Assembly: GCA_029194725.1 (NCBI GenBank)
Contig: JARFXQ010000005.1
Location: 1 to 64,000 of the forward strand
DNA from: Nitrospira sp.
GTDB taxonomy: Bacteria; Nitrospirota; Nitrospiria; Nitrospirales; Nitrospiraceae
Length of the DNA stretch: 64,000 nt
Direction: 5' to 3'
The position numbers and the translations under genes are program-made. The notes below the pieces were generated by a model that was given only the letters and a program-made list of their open reading frames with translations, made no database searches and was not told the origin of the DNA. Every line of letters begins with the position of its first letter. Positions within the stretch are counted from its first letter, which is position 1. Of this stretch, positions 17,103-25,677 are shown one piece after another.

Positions 17103-18092
17103 ATGCGTGAAGAAGGGAACAGGTTTTCGGCCGACAGTCTGAAGCTGGACGCTGCTGCTGAGGTTGAACGGATCAGCGCCTCCATCCGAGACGGTGTGTT
17201 TACGCAACTCAGGAGAAAAGGGCTGGTCATCGGTCTCTCAGGAGGTATTGACAGTAGCACGGTGGCGGCGTTGGCCGTACATGCCTTGGGAGCGGACCGA
17301 GTCATCGGCATTTTTATGCCGGAATCAGATTCCTCTGACGATAGTTTACGGTTGGGGCAGCTGTTGGCGAAGAAGCTAGGTATCCGGACGTTCAAGGAGG
17401 ATATCTCCGGCATTCTTAAAGGCGCCGAGTGCTACCGACGCCGCGATGAGGCAATTAAGGAGGTGGTGCCCAAGTATCACGCCGGATACAAATCCAAGCT
17501 GGTACTCTCGTCGCTTGACAGTTCGGAGTTTCGAATCTCCTACGTCGTGGTCCAGTCTCCCGAAGGGGTACAGACCAAGGTGCGCTTGACCGCCGATGCC
17601 TTTCTGGCACTGGTCGCCGCGACAAATTTCAAGCAGCGTACGCGAAAGATGATGGAATACTACTATGCTGATCGGCATCTGTATGCGGTAGCTGGCACAC
17701 CCAATAGACTCGAGTATGACCAGGGTTTCTTTGTGAAGAATGGCGATGGAGCTGCTGACGTGAAGCCGATCGCGCATCTCTACAAGATTCAGGTATATCA
17801 ACTCGCGGCGTATCTTGGTGTGCCGGATGAAATTCTGATGCGTCCTCCGACGACAGATACCTACTCCTTGGAGCAATCACAGGAAGAATTCTACTTCTCT
17901 CTTCCGTACGACAAGATGGATATGTGTTTATTTGGGAAGAATCATGGGCTTGCGCCATCAGATATAGCGCCGGCAGTTGGATTGAGTGACCAGCAGGTAG
18001 TCAGAGTCTACAAGGATATCGACGCCAAGCGGCAGGCCGCACGCTATCTCCATGCCTCGCCACTGTTGGTTGAAAAGGTATCGGAGATGTAA
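17103..18092 (+). CDS. NAD synthase (NadE-like), ammonia-type, within the EPS locus
   Basis: 329 residues, no glutaminase domain. The N-type ATP pyrophosphatase loop is LVIGLSGGIDSSTVAALAVH (Ser46-Gly-Gly-Ile-Asp50). RTRKMMEYYYADRHLYAVAG and GTPNRLEYDQGFFVKNGDG match the NAD synthase core that binds deamido-NAD. The family adenylates nicotinic acid adenine dinucleotide and amidates it. A ~40-residue segment after the first lobe (VVVQSPEGVQTKVRLTADAF) is less typical. Why it sits between acyl ligase and exosortase is unclear: it may simply supply NAD, or may have been recruited to amidate an EPS precursor. A REP element separates it from the ligase. Confidence 0.83.
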   Translation: MREEGNRFSADSLKLDAAAEVERISASIRDGVFTQLRRKGLVIGLSGGIDSSTVAALAVHALGADRVIGIFMPESDSSDDSLRLGQLLAKKLGIRTFKEDISGILKGAECYRRRDEAIKEVVPKYHAGYKSKLVLSSLDSSEFRISYVVVQSPEGVQTKVRLTADAFLALVAATNFKQRTRKMMEYYYADRHLYAVAGTPNRLEYDQGFFVKNGDGAADVKPIAHLYKIQVYQLAAYLGVPDEILMRPPTTDTYSLEQSQEEFYFSLPYDKMDMCLFGKNHGLAPSDIAPAVGLSDQQVVRVYKDIDAKRQAARYLHASPLLVEKVSEM

Positions 18093-18112
18093 AGAGGCTA
18101 GAGGGCTGTGCA

Positions 18113-18985
18113 GTGATACAGGAATCGCTTCCCTCGCTGTTGAAACAACCTGGCATTCTTGGTGGGGTCGGGATTCTGACAGGCGCGCTCCTATTCTGCT
18201 ACTGGGAAGTTCTAAGCGCGCTGGTGAGTCAGTGGATCGACAATGACGTCTATTCCTATGCCTTCTTTATACCGGTCATCAGTGGCTACATGGTATGGCT
18301 TCAGCGCGAGCGGCTGTCGGAGCTTTCCTTGGAGGGCGCTCCGGTACTCGGCTGGTTCGTCCTGAGCAGCGGATTAGCAGCACTCTTGGTGGGATGGGCT
18401 GGGCATTTGCTGCTGGTTCAAGAATTGTCGCTGCTCCTGACTTTGTCCGGCCTGGCACTTCTGTTCTGGGGTGTGCAGGCCTTCCACCTGTTGAGAGTGC
18501 CTATCGGCTATCTGCTCTTCATGATCCCTGTATGGGGATTCATTACGGACCCGATACAGATGCCGTCACGGTTGTTCTCCGCTGAAGTCGCAGCGGCAAT
18601 CTTGCAGGCCGTGGGGTTGACGCCCCACCAGACTGGTATCTACATCGAGTTGCCCAATATCACACTTGAAGTCGCACCGGAGTGTAGCGGCGTCAACTAC
18701 TTATTTGCGGTAGCGGCGATCGGTGTCCCGATCACTCTCTTCTATTTGGAAGGCTGGGCACATCGCTTGATCTTGTTGGCCTCTGCCCTGGCGATTGCTA
18801 TGGTAGCCAACGGTCTGCGTATTGCCTTAGTCGGGATCGTCGCGGTCTTCCAGTTGAGTGCGGATTCACACGGCCCTCTGCACATCTTGCAGGGACTTTT
18901 CGTATCGGTAGTGGGATATGTCGGGATCTTTGCCGTGTTATGGCTGCTTCGTCGACGGGAGTGTCTTGCATCGTCTAGCTCATAG
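18113..18985 (+). CDS. Exosortase (EpsH family, PEP-CTERM processing)
   Basis: 290 residues with about eight TM helices. The exosortase triad is visible: Cys191 in VAPECSGVNYL, Arg236 in VANGLRIALVG and His257 in GPLHILQGL. The GTG start follows the NadE-like gene by 20 bases. Exosortases recognise C-terminal Pro-Glu-Pro/TM/basic tails and are thought to cleave and attach the protein to an extracellular polymer. In many XrtA systems the EpsI domain is fused to the C-terminus; here it is a separate gene six bases downstream. The only intact PEP-CTERM substrate in the window is at 46863-47147. Confidence 0.92.
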   Translation: MIQESLPSLLKQPGILGGVGILTGALLFCYWEVLSALVSQWIDNDVYSYAFFIPVISGYMVWLQRERLSELSLEGAPVLGWFVLSSGLAALLVGWAGHLLLVQELSLLLTLSGLALLFWGVQAFHLLRVPIGYLLFMIPVWGFITDPIQMPSRLFSAEVAAAILQAVGLTPHQTGIYIELPNITLEVAPECSGVNYLFAVAAIGVPITLFYLEGWAHRLILLASALAIAMVANGLRIALVGIVAVFQLSADSHGPLHILQGLFVSVVGYVGIFAVLWLLRRRECLASSSS

Positions 18986-18991
18986 TCACTG

Positions 18992-19672
18992 GTGGTGAGG
19001 GTACCTTTCCCTGGCCGAGAGAGGGATGCTGGTGTGGCGGCGAAGCATGCGGTTATCGCAGCGATTATTTTTTCTGTCCTTGGGGCATATCTTCGCTGGC
19101 CGATGACGGTGGTGAAGACGCCTTCGGATATCAAGACCTTTCCTCAGACAGTAGGAGCCTGGCAGGGCATTCCAGAGCTGGCGGCGATCGAGGAGTTCAA
19201 CGAACTGGGGGCGGAAGGCCTAGCGTCAATAAAATATCGCTCAGGAGAAAAGGCTCCCATCGATTTTCATCTGGCCTATTTTGAGTATCAGTCACAGGCG
19301 AAAGAGTTGGCGGGCGATCGTGTCGAACGGTTTTTGCTCGGTGACAATCCTCTGGAGCAGAGACACATCTCTGTCGGAGGCATAGACGTTCGTCGCATCA
19401 TCCAGGAGCGGGGCAACGGGTATCGAGTGGTTCTCTCCTGGTATGAAGTGGACGGGCACAGTGTGGGAAGATTTTGGAGGGTGGTGCTGCATTCGGTGTA
19501 CGGCAGCCTTGTCCATCGACAGTCCAACGGAGCAGTCGTGGTGATTGCGACGGACTATTCACAACCGGTGGAACTACCACGAGCCATGGAACAACTTGAT
19601 GGCTTCGTGCGCGCGGTTATGCCGTCAGTCAAGGCCGTCTTGCTTCCTACGGCAAGAGGCCGGCAGTGGTGA
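18992..19672 (+). CDS. EpsI-family protein (exosortase partner, DUF3485)
   Basis: 226 residues from a GTG start. One N-terminal TM helix (~19-36, VIAAIIFSVLGAYLRWP) anchors a periplasmic domain with VGAWQGIPE, YFEYQSQAKE and VVLSWYEVDGH-containing strands typical of EpsI (methanolan-biosynthesis) proteins. It is almost contiguous with the exosortase gene. The molecular role of EpsI is not established; it occurs as an exosortase C-terminal domain or as a neighbouring protein. Here it is the free-standing form. Confidence 0.85.
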   Translation: MVRVPFPGRERDAGVAAKHAVIAAIIFSVLGAYLRWPMTVVKTPSDIKTFPQTVGAWQGIPELAAIEEFNELGAEGLASIKYRSGEKAPIDFHLAYFEYQSQAKELAGDRVERFLLGDNPLEQRHISVGGIDVRRIIQERGNGYRVVLSWYEVDGHSVGRFWRVVLHSVYGSLVHRQSNGAVVVIATDYSQPVELPRAMEQLDGFVRAVMPSVKAVLLPTARGRQW

Positions 19673-19729
19673 GATGACACGAGGAAGCTGTTTGGCAGCG
19701 CAACAGATGACGCATAATATTGATCTGAT

Positions 19730-20875
19730 ATGGTAGAAGCACCACTTAGTGTATCAATCGTGACGAGGCGGGAAGAGTTCCAGGCTCTCGAAGAACTTTG
19801 GAATCGCCTGCTGGCCGAATCTTCCGGTAACACTTTCTTTCTTCGATGGGAATGGTTATGGGCCTGGTGGGAATCTTTTGGAGCATCCCTCGGAACGCTG
19901 CACATTCTGCTTGTCAAGCGAGGGGAGCGGGTGGTTGGAATAGGACCATTTTATTGGACTGAGACGAAGCAAGCAGGTCTGTTCCCGATTCGTCGCCTCC
20001 TGTTCTTGGGAACTGCAAGCGGAGGAGGGGGTGATGTCGGGAGCGAATACCTCGATCTCATTGTCCATCGGCATCACCAAGAAGAGGCTCTGGCGACGAT
20101 GTCAGCCCACCTCCTTCAAGAGGGCCAATTTCATGAGTGGATGCTCTTACACGTTCCGGCACAAGCTCCGATTCTGGCGGCCCTGCTGGCGCAAGCGGAA
20201 AAGACCGGATATCGACTGGAGGAGGTGCATCGATGGCAGTGCCCCTACATCGCACTTCCTGCACGATGGGAGCAATTTCTGGAATCGCTCGGGAGCACGC
20301 TGCGATACAAGTTTCGAAAGAATCTCCGCGAATTGCAAAAGCATGGGACTTACTCGTTCCGGACGACCCGCACCGTTGCAGAACTCGAGCACGATTTGCA
20401 AACACTCGCGTCGCTCCACCAAGCGCGGTGGGAAGGCCGAGGTATGAGTGGGGTCTTTGCCGACCCGCGCTTTCATCGCTTCCTCACACTCGTGAGCAGG
20501 TCAGCATTGCAGAACGAGCATTTACGATTGGGCTTATTAACTGTATCAGGAAAGGCCGTCGCTGCCGTTTACAATATTGCCTACGGGAATAAGATCTACT
20601 ACTACCAGTCTGGATTTGATACGACCTTTGACCGGAAAGTCGCGATCGGGACGTTTGCCCATACGCTGTGTCTCGAACGGGCGATTGACGAGAAGATGCA
20701 GGAGTATGATTTTTTGCTCAAAGGATCGCTGGATTCATACAAGGATCGTTGGACTCAGTCCGTCCGCGAGATCGCGGATTATCGGGTGATCGCTCCCGGA
20801 TGGCCGCTGATGGTGGCTCGTGCGGAGTCTGGAGTACGACAGCGTATCAGACGCTTGCGGAGCATCTTCCGGTGA
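19730..20875 (+). CDS. CelD/BcsL-type GNAT acyltransferase
   Basis: 381 residues. The layout is that of the CelD/BcsL (Acetyltransf_6) family: an N-terminal GNAT-like half (NTFFLRWEWLWAWWESFG, VVGIGPFYW) and a C-terminal half with RYKFRKNLRELQKHG and YYYQSGFDTTFDRKVAIGTF. Members are linked to cellulose and EPS acetylation. It probably transfers an acyl or acetyl group to a polymer precursor in the cytoplasm. Its stop overlaps the GTG start of the FemAB-like gene, so the two are coupled. The donor is unknown, but the upstream ACP/ligase pair is an obvious candidate. Confidence 0.82.
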   Translation: MVEAPLSVSIVTRREEFQALEELWNRLLAESSGNTFFLRWEWLWAWWESFGASLGTLHILLVKRGERVVGIGPFYWTETKQAGLFPIRRLLFLGTASGGGGDVGSEYLDLIVHRHHQEEALATMSAHLLQEGQFHEWMLLHVPAQAPILAALLAQAEKTGYRLEEVHRWQCPYIALPARWEQFLESLGSTLRYKFRKNLRELQKHGTYSFRTTRTVAELEHDLQTLASLHQARWEGRGMSGVFADPRFHRFLTLVSRSALQNEHLRLGLLTVSGKAVAAVYNIAYGNKIYYYQSGFDTTFDRKVAIGTFAHTLCLERAIDEKMQEYDFLLKGSLDSYKDRWTQSVREIADYRVIAPGWPLMVARAESGVRQRIRRLRSIFR

Positions 20876-21906
20876 GAGCCCGACACGTTGAATTGCAGGA
20901 TCAGGGAGCCTGGGACCAGTTCGTCAATACACGCCCCGGGGCGACGGCCTATCACCAGCTTGGGTGGAAGCGAGTGGTCGAACAGGCGTTTCATCACCGC
21001 ACGCAGTATCTGTTGGCGGAAGACGGGCAGCGCGGCATCACAGGCATTCTTCCGTTGGTGCACATCAAGAGCATCTTCTTCGGAAATTACATGGTGTCGC
21101 TGCCATTTGTGAATTATGGTGGTCTGTGCTCGGACGATGCTGAGTCAGCGGAGAAGTTGCTCCACGTCGCAATCGAGATCGCGAGAAAGCAGGGGGCGTC
21201 CCATATCGAGTTCCGGGACCAGGAGCCTGCCGAGCATGGGCTGCCGGTCAAAACGTCGAAAGTCTCTATGGTCATGGGGCTGCCTCAACAAGCCGAGCAA
21301 TTATGGGATGCCTTTCCTTCTAAGTTAAGAAGTCAAATTCGTAAGCCCCAGAAAGAAGGACTCTACGCCAGGGTCGGGGGAAAGGACGAGTTGGAAAGTT
21401 TCTACGCAGTCTTTTCCGCCAACATGCGCGACCTCGGTACGCCGGTCTACTCCAAACGATTCTTTGAATTGATTTTAGAGACATTTCCAAACTCAACGTG
21501 GATTTGTACGGTCTACAATGATCGTCGCGCCCCGCTCGCCTCAGGCTTTCTAATCTGGTTCAAGGAAAAGGTCGAGATTCCCTGGGCGGCCTCACTGCGA
21601 GAACATAATCGACTGAGTCCCAATATGCTTCTGTACTGGACGGCGCTCGAACACAGTTGCAAGCGTGGAGCGAAAAGCTTTGATTTCGGAAGATCCTCAC
21701 CTGACTCCGGCACCTACAAGTTTAAGCAGCAGTGGGGCGCCGATCAAAAATTGTTGTATTGGCACTATTGGCTGCGTCACGATGGGCCTCTGCCGGAGCT
21801 CAACCCCCATAATCCCAGGTACCGAATGGCCATCAATGTGTGGAAGCGCCTCCCGCTTGCCATGACGAACCTGTTCGGCCCGGCCATCGTCAAGAACCTT
21901 CCATGA
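20872..21906 (+). CDS. FemAB-like aminoacyl/acyltransferase, exosortase-associated
   Basis: About 344 residues from GTG 20872, which overlaps the preceding stop. The FemAB/GNAT double fold shows in AYHQLGWKRVVEQAF, GITGILPLVHIKS, FGNYMVSLPFVNYGG and KSFDFGRSSPDSGTYKFKQQ. FemAB proteins add amino acids from aminoacyl-tRNA to peptidoglycan; a distinct subgroup occurs in PEP-CTERM/EPS loci with an unproved role. A longer frame reaches upstream inside the previous gene but shows no family residues. The acceptor is probably an EPS or PEP-CTERM-related lipid intermediate. Confidence 0.85.
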   Translation: MRARHVELQDQGAWDQFVNTRPGATAYHQLGWKRVVEQAFHHRTQYLLAEDGQRGITGILPLVHIKSIFFGNYMVSLPFVNYGGLCSDDAESAEKLLHVAIEIARKQGASHIEFRDQEPAEHGLPVKTSKVSMVMGLPQQAEQLWDAFPSKLRSQIRKPQKEGLYARVGGKDELESFYAVFSANMRDLGTPVYSKRFFELILETFPNSTWICTVYNDRRAPLASGFLIWFKEKVEIPWAASLREHNRLSPNMLLYWTALEHSCKRGAKSFDFGRSSPDSGTYKFKQQWGADQKLLYWHYWLRHDGPLPELNPHNPRYRMAINVWKRLPLAMTNLFGPAIVKNLP

Positions 21907-23096
21907 TATTTCGACGCACCCTCTCGCCGGCTGCAGCGCCTTTGACGAGGAAAGATCTGTTCAATGGCCTGCGAGGACTGGTGAGGGGCGAATGTGCGCG
22001 CCTGGAGTTGGAACAGGACTTGAGGGATTATTTCGGGGTTAAGCATGTGTTTTGCGTGAACTCCGGTAAGACGGCGCTGACCCTTATTCTGTCGGCGCTC
22101 CAGGAGTTGTCGCCTAAGAAAGAGGTGGTGCTGCCTGCCTATACGTGTTTTTCAGTCCCCTCTGCTGTTCTCCGTGCCGGATTACGACCGCGACTGTGCG
22201 ATGTCGATGAGCGGACATTTGACTTCAAATTCGAGGAACTTCAGCGTGTGATTGGACCGGATACGCTTTGCGTAGTTCCTTGTCATTTGTTCGGGATTCC
22301 AGCGGACCTTGGTCGCATTCAGATGTTGTGCAAAGCCAACTCCGTCATGCTGGTTGAGGATGCCGCACAAGCCATGGGTGTTACTCAGGACAATCGCAAA
22401 CTTGGGACTGTCGGCGATGTGGGATTTTATAGCCTTGGCCGCGGCAAGATGATCACTTGCGGCGAAGGTGGAGTGATTGTGACCAACTCCGATCAACTCG
22501 CGCAAGCGTTGGCTCGACGCCATGCCGACCTACCGAAGCCGACCTTTATCCACGCAGTCATCGACCTTCTTAAGACGAGTTTGATGCTCATTTTGATACG
22601 GCCGAGTCTGTTCTGGATTCCGGCGTCCATCCCTTTTCTCAAATTGGGGCAGACCTTCTTTGACCAGACATTTCCTATGACCCGCCTCTCCATGGCAAAT
22701 GTCGGCCTGATGAGATGTTGGCGGGAACGATTGACGCAATCGTTGCAAGGACGTAGAGCAAACGCGAAGGAGTACCAGCAAGTCTTACGCTCGTCTGAGC
22801 CGACTGCACAGCCTCTTGCCTATCTTCGGTTTCCGGTATTAACCGTCGGTCGGTCAGGTCGAGATGCGCTGATGGCACGCGCTCACCAGGACGGGATTGG
22901 GCTGTCGCTCATGTATCCTTCCACGCTCAATGAGATCGAGGAAGTGCGAGATGTCGAGGGGCAGTACCCCGGAGCTCAATCGATCGTCGACCGACTCGTC
23001 ACGCTCCCGACGCACGAACATGTTTCTTCCCTGGATAAGCAAGTCATCTGTGCGCTGGTCACGTCCCACCTCATGCGGCAAATGGCAGAGGTCTAA
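21903..23096 (+). CDS. DegT/DnrJ/EryC1-family PLP aminotransferase
   Basis: About 397 residues from ATG 21903 (ATGA overlap with the FemAB-like gene). FCVNSGKTALTLILSAL, VLPAYTCFSVPSAVLRAG, VVPCHLFGIPAD, VEDAAQAMG and YSLGRGKMITCGEGG follow the sugar-aminotransferase fold; the Lys in GRGK is the expected PLP Schiff-base residue. It would convert a keto-sugar nucleotide to an amino sugar. The enzyme differs from typical perosamine synthases by a hydrophobic segment (SLMLILIRPSLFWIPASIPF) at ~220-250, suggesting membrane contact or a specialised subgroup. Confidence 0.85.
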   Translation: MIFRRTLSPAAAPLTRKDLFNGLRGLVRGECARLELEQDLRDYFGVKHVFCVNSGKTALTLILSALQELSPKKEVVLPAYTCFSVPSAVLRAGLRPRLCDVDERTFDFKFEELQRVIGPDTLCVVPCHLFGIPADLGRIQMLCKANSVMLVEDAAQAMGVTQDNRKLGTVGDVGFYSLGRGKMITCGEGGVIVTNSDQLAQALARRHADLPKPTFIHAVIDLLKTSLMLILIRPSLFWIPASIPFLKLGQTFFDQTFPMTRLSMANVGLMRCWRERLTQSLQGRRANAKEYQQVLRSSEPTAQPLAYLRFPVLTVGRSGRDALMARAHQDGIGLSLMYPSTLNEIEEVRDVEGQYPGAQSIVDRLVTLPTHEHVSSLDKQVICALVTSHLMRQMAEV

Positions 23097-23113
23097 CCGC
23101 GACGTCGTGATGC

Positions 23114-24397
23114 ATGAACCGATGGCTCCAAAAATTTCCGACCCTGGTATGGACAGTTGTCCTCTTGGGCACCCTCCTCATTCACGCAGAGCCGTCAGAA
23201 GTCCCGGATATTTGGCTGTGGTCCTGGCTGAGGGTTACAGGGTTGGCAGGTCTGTGTCTACTGATCGGCTATTGTGTGTATGCGCTTCAATACCCGCCAT
23301 ATCTGAATGTGAATAACTATCTCACCTACCTCTTGATGGTGAGTGTGATCGCGCTAGAAGGAATCTTTCGTGTCCGACCGGACTTGATCCCTGGCGAGGA
23401 GCTGATTCAGCACGCCTCGAAATCAATTCGCAAGCAGTATGCAATCAGTCGAGGTTATATGACCGAAGAGGTCCTGTCGGCAGAGCCAACCAACGGGCTC
23501 ATCTATCATTTTCATCCCAACGGACACCTCACGGCCTATCCACATGTGGAGCTTGACGCGGATGGTTACCGGAATCCGCCGATGGTAGATGGGCAAGGAC
23601 TGACGTGTGTGTTGTTGGGGGACAGTTTGACATTGGCTTTGGATGCCCGGGAGGACGTTGGGGCATTGTTGCGACAACGAGGGTATCCCACACGCAATCT
23701 TGGGATGTTTGGGTATGCTCCGCAGCAGTACAGGGATGTATACAAACGGTTTGTAATCGACCGGCAGGTCTCCCATCGTTATGTACTGATCTTTCTCTTC
23801 GCCGGAAACGACGTGGTCGATGCGCAGAATTACGAGCGCGTCAGGAGAACGGGAGGAGATTTCAAGGAGTACCTCCCTCAGATGAGATCGATCGACGAGC
23901 TGGAAGCCTCATTGCCCGTGATGGTGAGCGTGGCTCGCGGGCTTCCTCGCTTTCTCAAGAGTCGCTTTGTCACGAATCGAGAACGGATCATCAGGCTTCC
24001 TTATCGCACCGTTCAGACGGGTGAGCTGATGCCTCCGTCGCCGGTTCAGGCGGGCAGCGAAGACTGGTACGCCTTTGTGGCGCCATTGGCCGATATCATC
24101 GCGATGGCCAGAGCGCACGGTGCGGTTCCCATCGTGTACCTGCTCCCTTCCGCTGCAACGGTCTACTCCACATTTGATGCGACCTTGCGCCACTATGATC
24201 GGCACTATGAGGTGATGGTCGAGTCACTGCGAAGCTATTTGTGCGAAGTCCAGGTGGCCTTCTATGATTTGCAGGAACGACTGCGTGGGGAGATGCGGAA
24301 GCGCTTCATTTTCGCGCATGAGAAGGATTACCATCTCAACATCCTTGGCGTTCAGCAAGTGGCCTACGAAGTGATCAAATCCTTGGAACAGGGCTGA
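23114..24397 (+). CDS. Membrane-anchored SGNH/GDSL hydrolase-like protein
   Basis: 427 residues. Three hydrophobic helices occupy the first ~90 residues. A periplasmic domain follows with the SGNH signature CVLLGDSLTLALD (~166-178), NLGMFGYAPQQY, LFAGNDVVDA (block III Asn) and a C-terminal DYHLNILGV that supplies the Asp-x-x-His pair. SGNH enzymes in polysaccharide loci act as O-acetyl esterases or O-acetyltransferases, as in AlgX/AlgJ-like proteins. The anchor plus hydrolase layout suggests work on the nascent polymer in the periplasm. The acceptor is unknown. Confidence 0.72.
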   Translation: MNRWLQKFPTLVWTVVLLGTLLIHAEPSEVPDIWLWSWLRVTGLAGLCLLIGYCVYALQYPPYLNVNNYLTYLLMVSVIALEGIFRVRPDLIPGEELIQHASKSIRKQYAISRGYMTEEVLSAEPTNGLIYHFHPNGHLTAYPHVELDADGYRNPPMVDGQGLTCVLLGDSLTLALDAREDVGALLRQRGYPTRNLGMFGYAPQQYRDVYKRFVIDRQVSHRYVLIFLFAGNDVVDAQNYERVRRTGGDFKEYLPQMRSIDELEASLPVMVSVARGLPRFLKSRFVTNRERIIRLPYRTVQTGELMPPSPVQAGSEDWYAFVAPLADIIAMARAHGAVPIVYLLPSAATVYSTFDATLRHYDRHYEVMVESLRSYLCEVQVAFYDLQERLRGEMRKRFIFAHEKDYHLNILGVQQVAYEVIKSLEQG

Positions 24398-24501
24398 GGG
24401 ATATGCCATATGACCGTGACGTTCATTCTTGGGATCTCCGCGTGAAAACCGACTTCTCGGCCAAGGTTTGGGGTTCGACTTATTCACCATAGCTCAATAC
24501 T

Positions 24502-25659
24502 ATGGCGCAGACAGTGTTCTTCCTATCTCTGGGGTTGATTGGGTACGCATATGCGGGATATCTCCTCGTACTGTGGGTCCTAACTCGTGTTCTGGCAATG
24601 CCGACGAGTTACGAGCAGACACCTGAGCTTCCGAAAGTCTCAATCATGATTTCGGTTTACAACGAGGAAGCGGTTCTATCAGACAAACTGACGAATTCGT
24701 TGTTGCTGGACTATCCACATGAACTACTGGAGATTATCGTCGTGTCCGACGGTTCGACAGACGGGACTGAGGGAATTGCGAGAAGCTTCGCCGATCGTGG
24801 GGTCATCCTCAAGTCCTACCAAGGTCGAATCGGTAAGACGGCCTGTTTGAACCAAGTTGTCGCCGATGTCTCCAGCGACATCGTGATCTTTTCAGACGCG
24901 AATTCTATGTATCCTCCGAATACTGTCCGGGCGTTGATCGCACCGTTTTCTGACCCCGGCATTGGATTCGTCACGGGGGGAACCAGTTATGTGGCCGACA
25001 GCAATGGACGGATGGGGGAGTCCATCGGAATCTATGCAAGGCTGGAGCAGATGACAAAGCTTTTGGAAAGTCGGCTGGGTTCCTGTGTAGGCGCCGATGG
25101 AGCCATGTTTGCCGTTCGCCGGTCGTTATTTCAACCGTTGGACCATGCCGACATCAATGATTTGGTCATTCCGCTAAGGATTGTCCGGGCAGGGTACCGC
25201 GGAATCTACTCGCCCCAAGCGTCCTGTGTCGAGGTTGTCGCGAAGGAGGCTGCCAAGGAATTCTCACGACAGGTGAGAATTGCTGTCCGAACCATTCGGG
25301 CAGTGTTGGCGGAGCGGGCGTTGCTGAATCCATTTGTGTATGGGCTGTTCGCATTTCAACTGGCCTCGCATAAGCTGTGCAAGCTGATGGTGCCGTTTCT
25401 TCTGCTCTCGGCGTTTATGGCCAATGTCGTGCTGGTGGGAACCAGCCCGTTCTATCTTGGATTGTTGATTATCCAATTGATGATCTACATCACGGCGTGG
25501 ATGGCGGTGAGACCTTCAGCGGTTCCCGCCTCCGACTCGTTCGCCATGAGGCTGTTGGATCTGATGCATTCGTTTCTGGTGGTGAATGCTGCGGTGGGGA
25601 TCGCCTGGGCCCATTACTGGAAAGGGAATTCCTTCACAACTTGGGCACCAGCCCGGTAG
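24502..25659 (+). CDS. Membrane glycosyltransferase, family 2
   Basis: 385 residues. An N-terminal TM helix is followed by a GT-A domain: VSIMISVYNEEAVLSDKLTN, LEIIVVSDGSTDGT, IVIFSDANSMYPPNT (DxN in place of DxD) and VGADGAMFAVRRS. Three or four TM helices close the protein (~300-370). The layout resembles processive or polymer-building GT2 enzymes, although a clear QxxRW motif is not visible (RQVRIAVRTIRA stands near its place). It probably adds a sugar at the inner membrane. A ~100-base gap precedes it. Confidence 0.85.
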   Translation: MAQTVFFLSLGLIGYAYAGYLLVLWVLTRVLAMPTSYEQTPELPKVSIMISVYNEEAVLSDKLTNSLLLDYPHELLEIIVVSDGSTDGTEGIARSFADRGVILKSYQGRIGKTACLNQVVADVSSDIVIFSDANSMYPPNTVRALIAPFSDPGIGFVTGGTSYVADSNGRMGESIGIYARLEQMTKLLESRLGSCVGADGAMFAVRRSLFQPLDHADINDLVIPLRIVRAGYRGIYSPQASCVEVVAKEAAKEFSRQVRIAVRTIRAVLAERALLNPFVYGLFAFQLASHKLCKLMVPFLLLSAFMANVVLVGTSPFYLGLLIIQLMIYITAWMAVRPSAVPASDSFAMRLLDLMHSFLVVNAAVGIAWAHYWKGNSFTTWAPAR

Positions 25660-25677
25660 AAAAAATGGAGAGATTCT

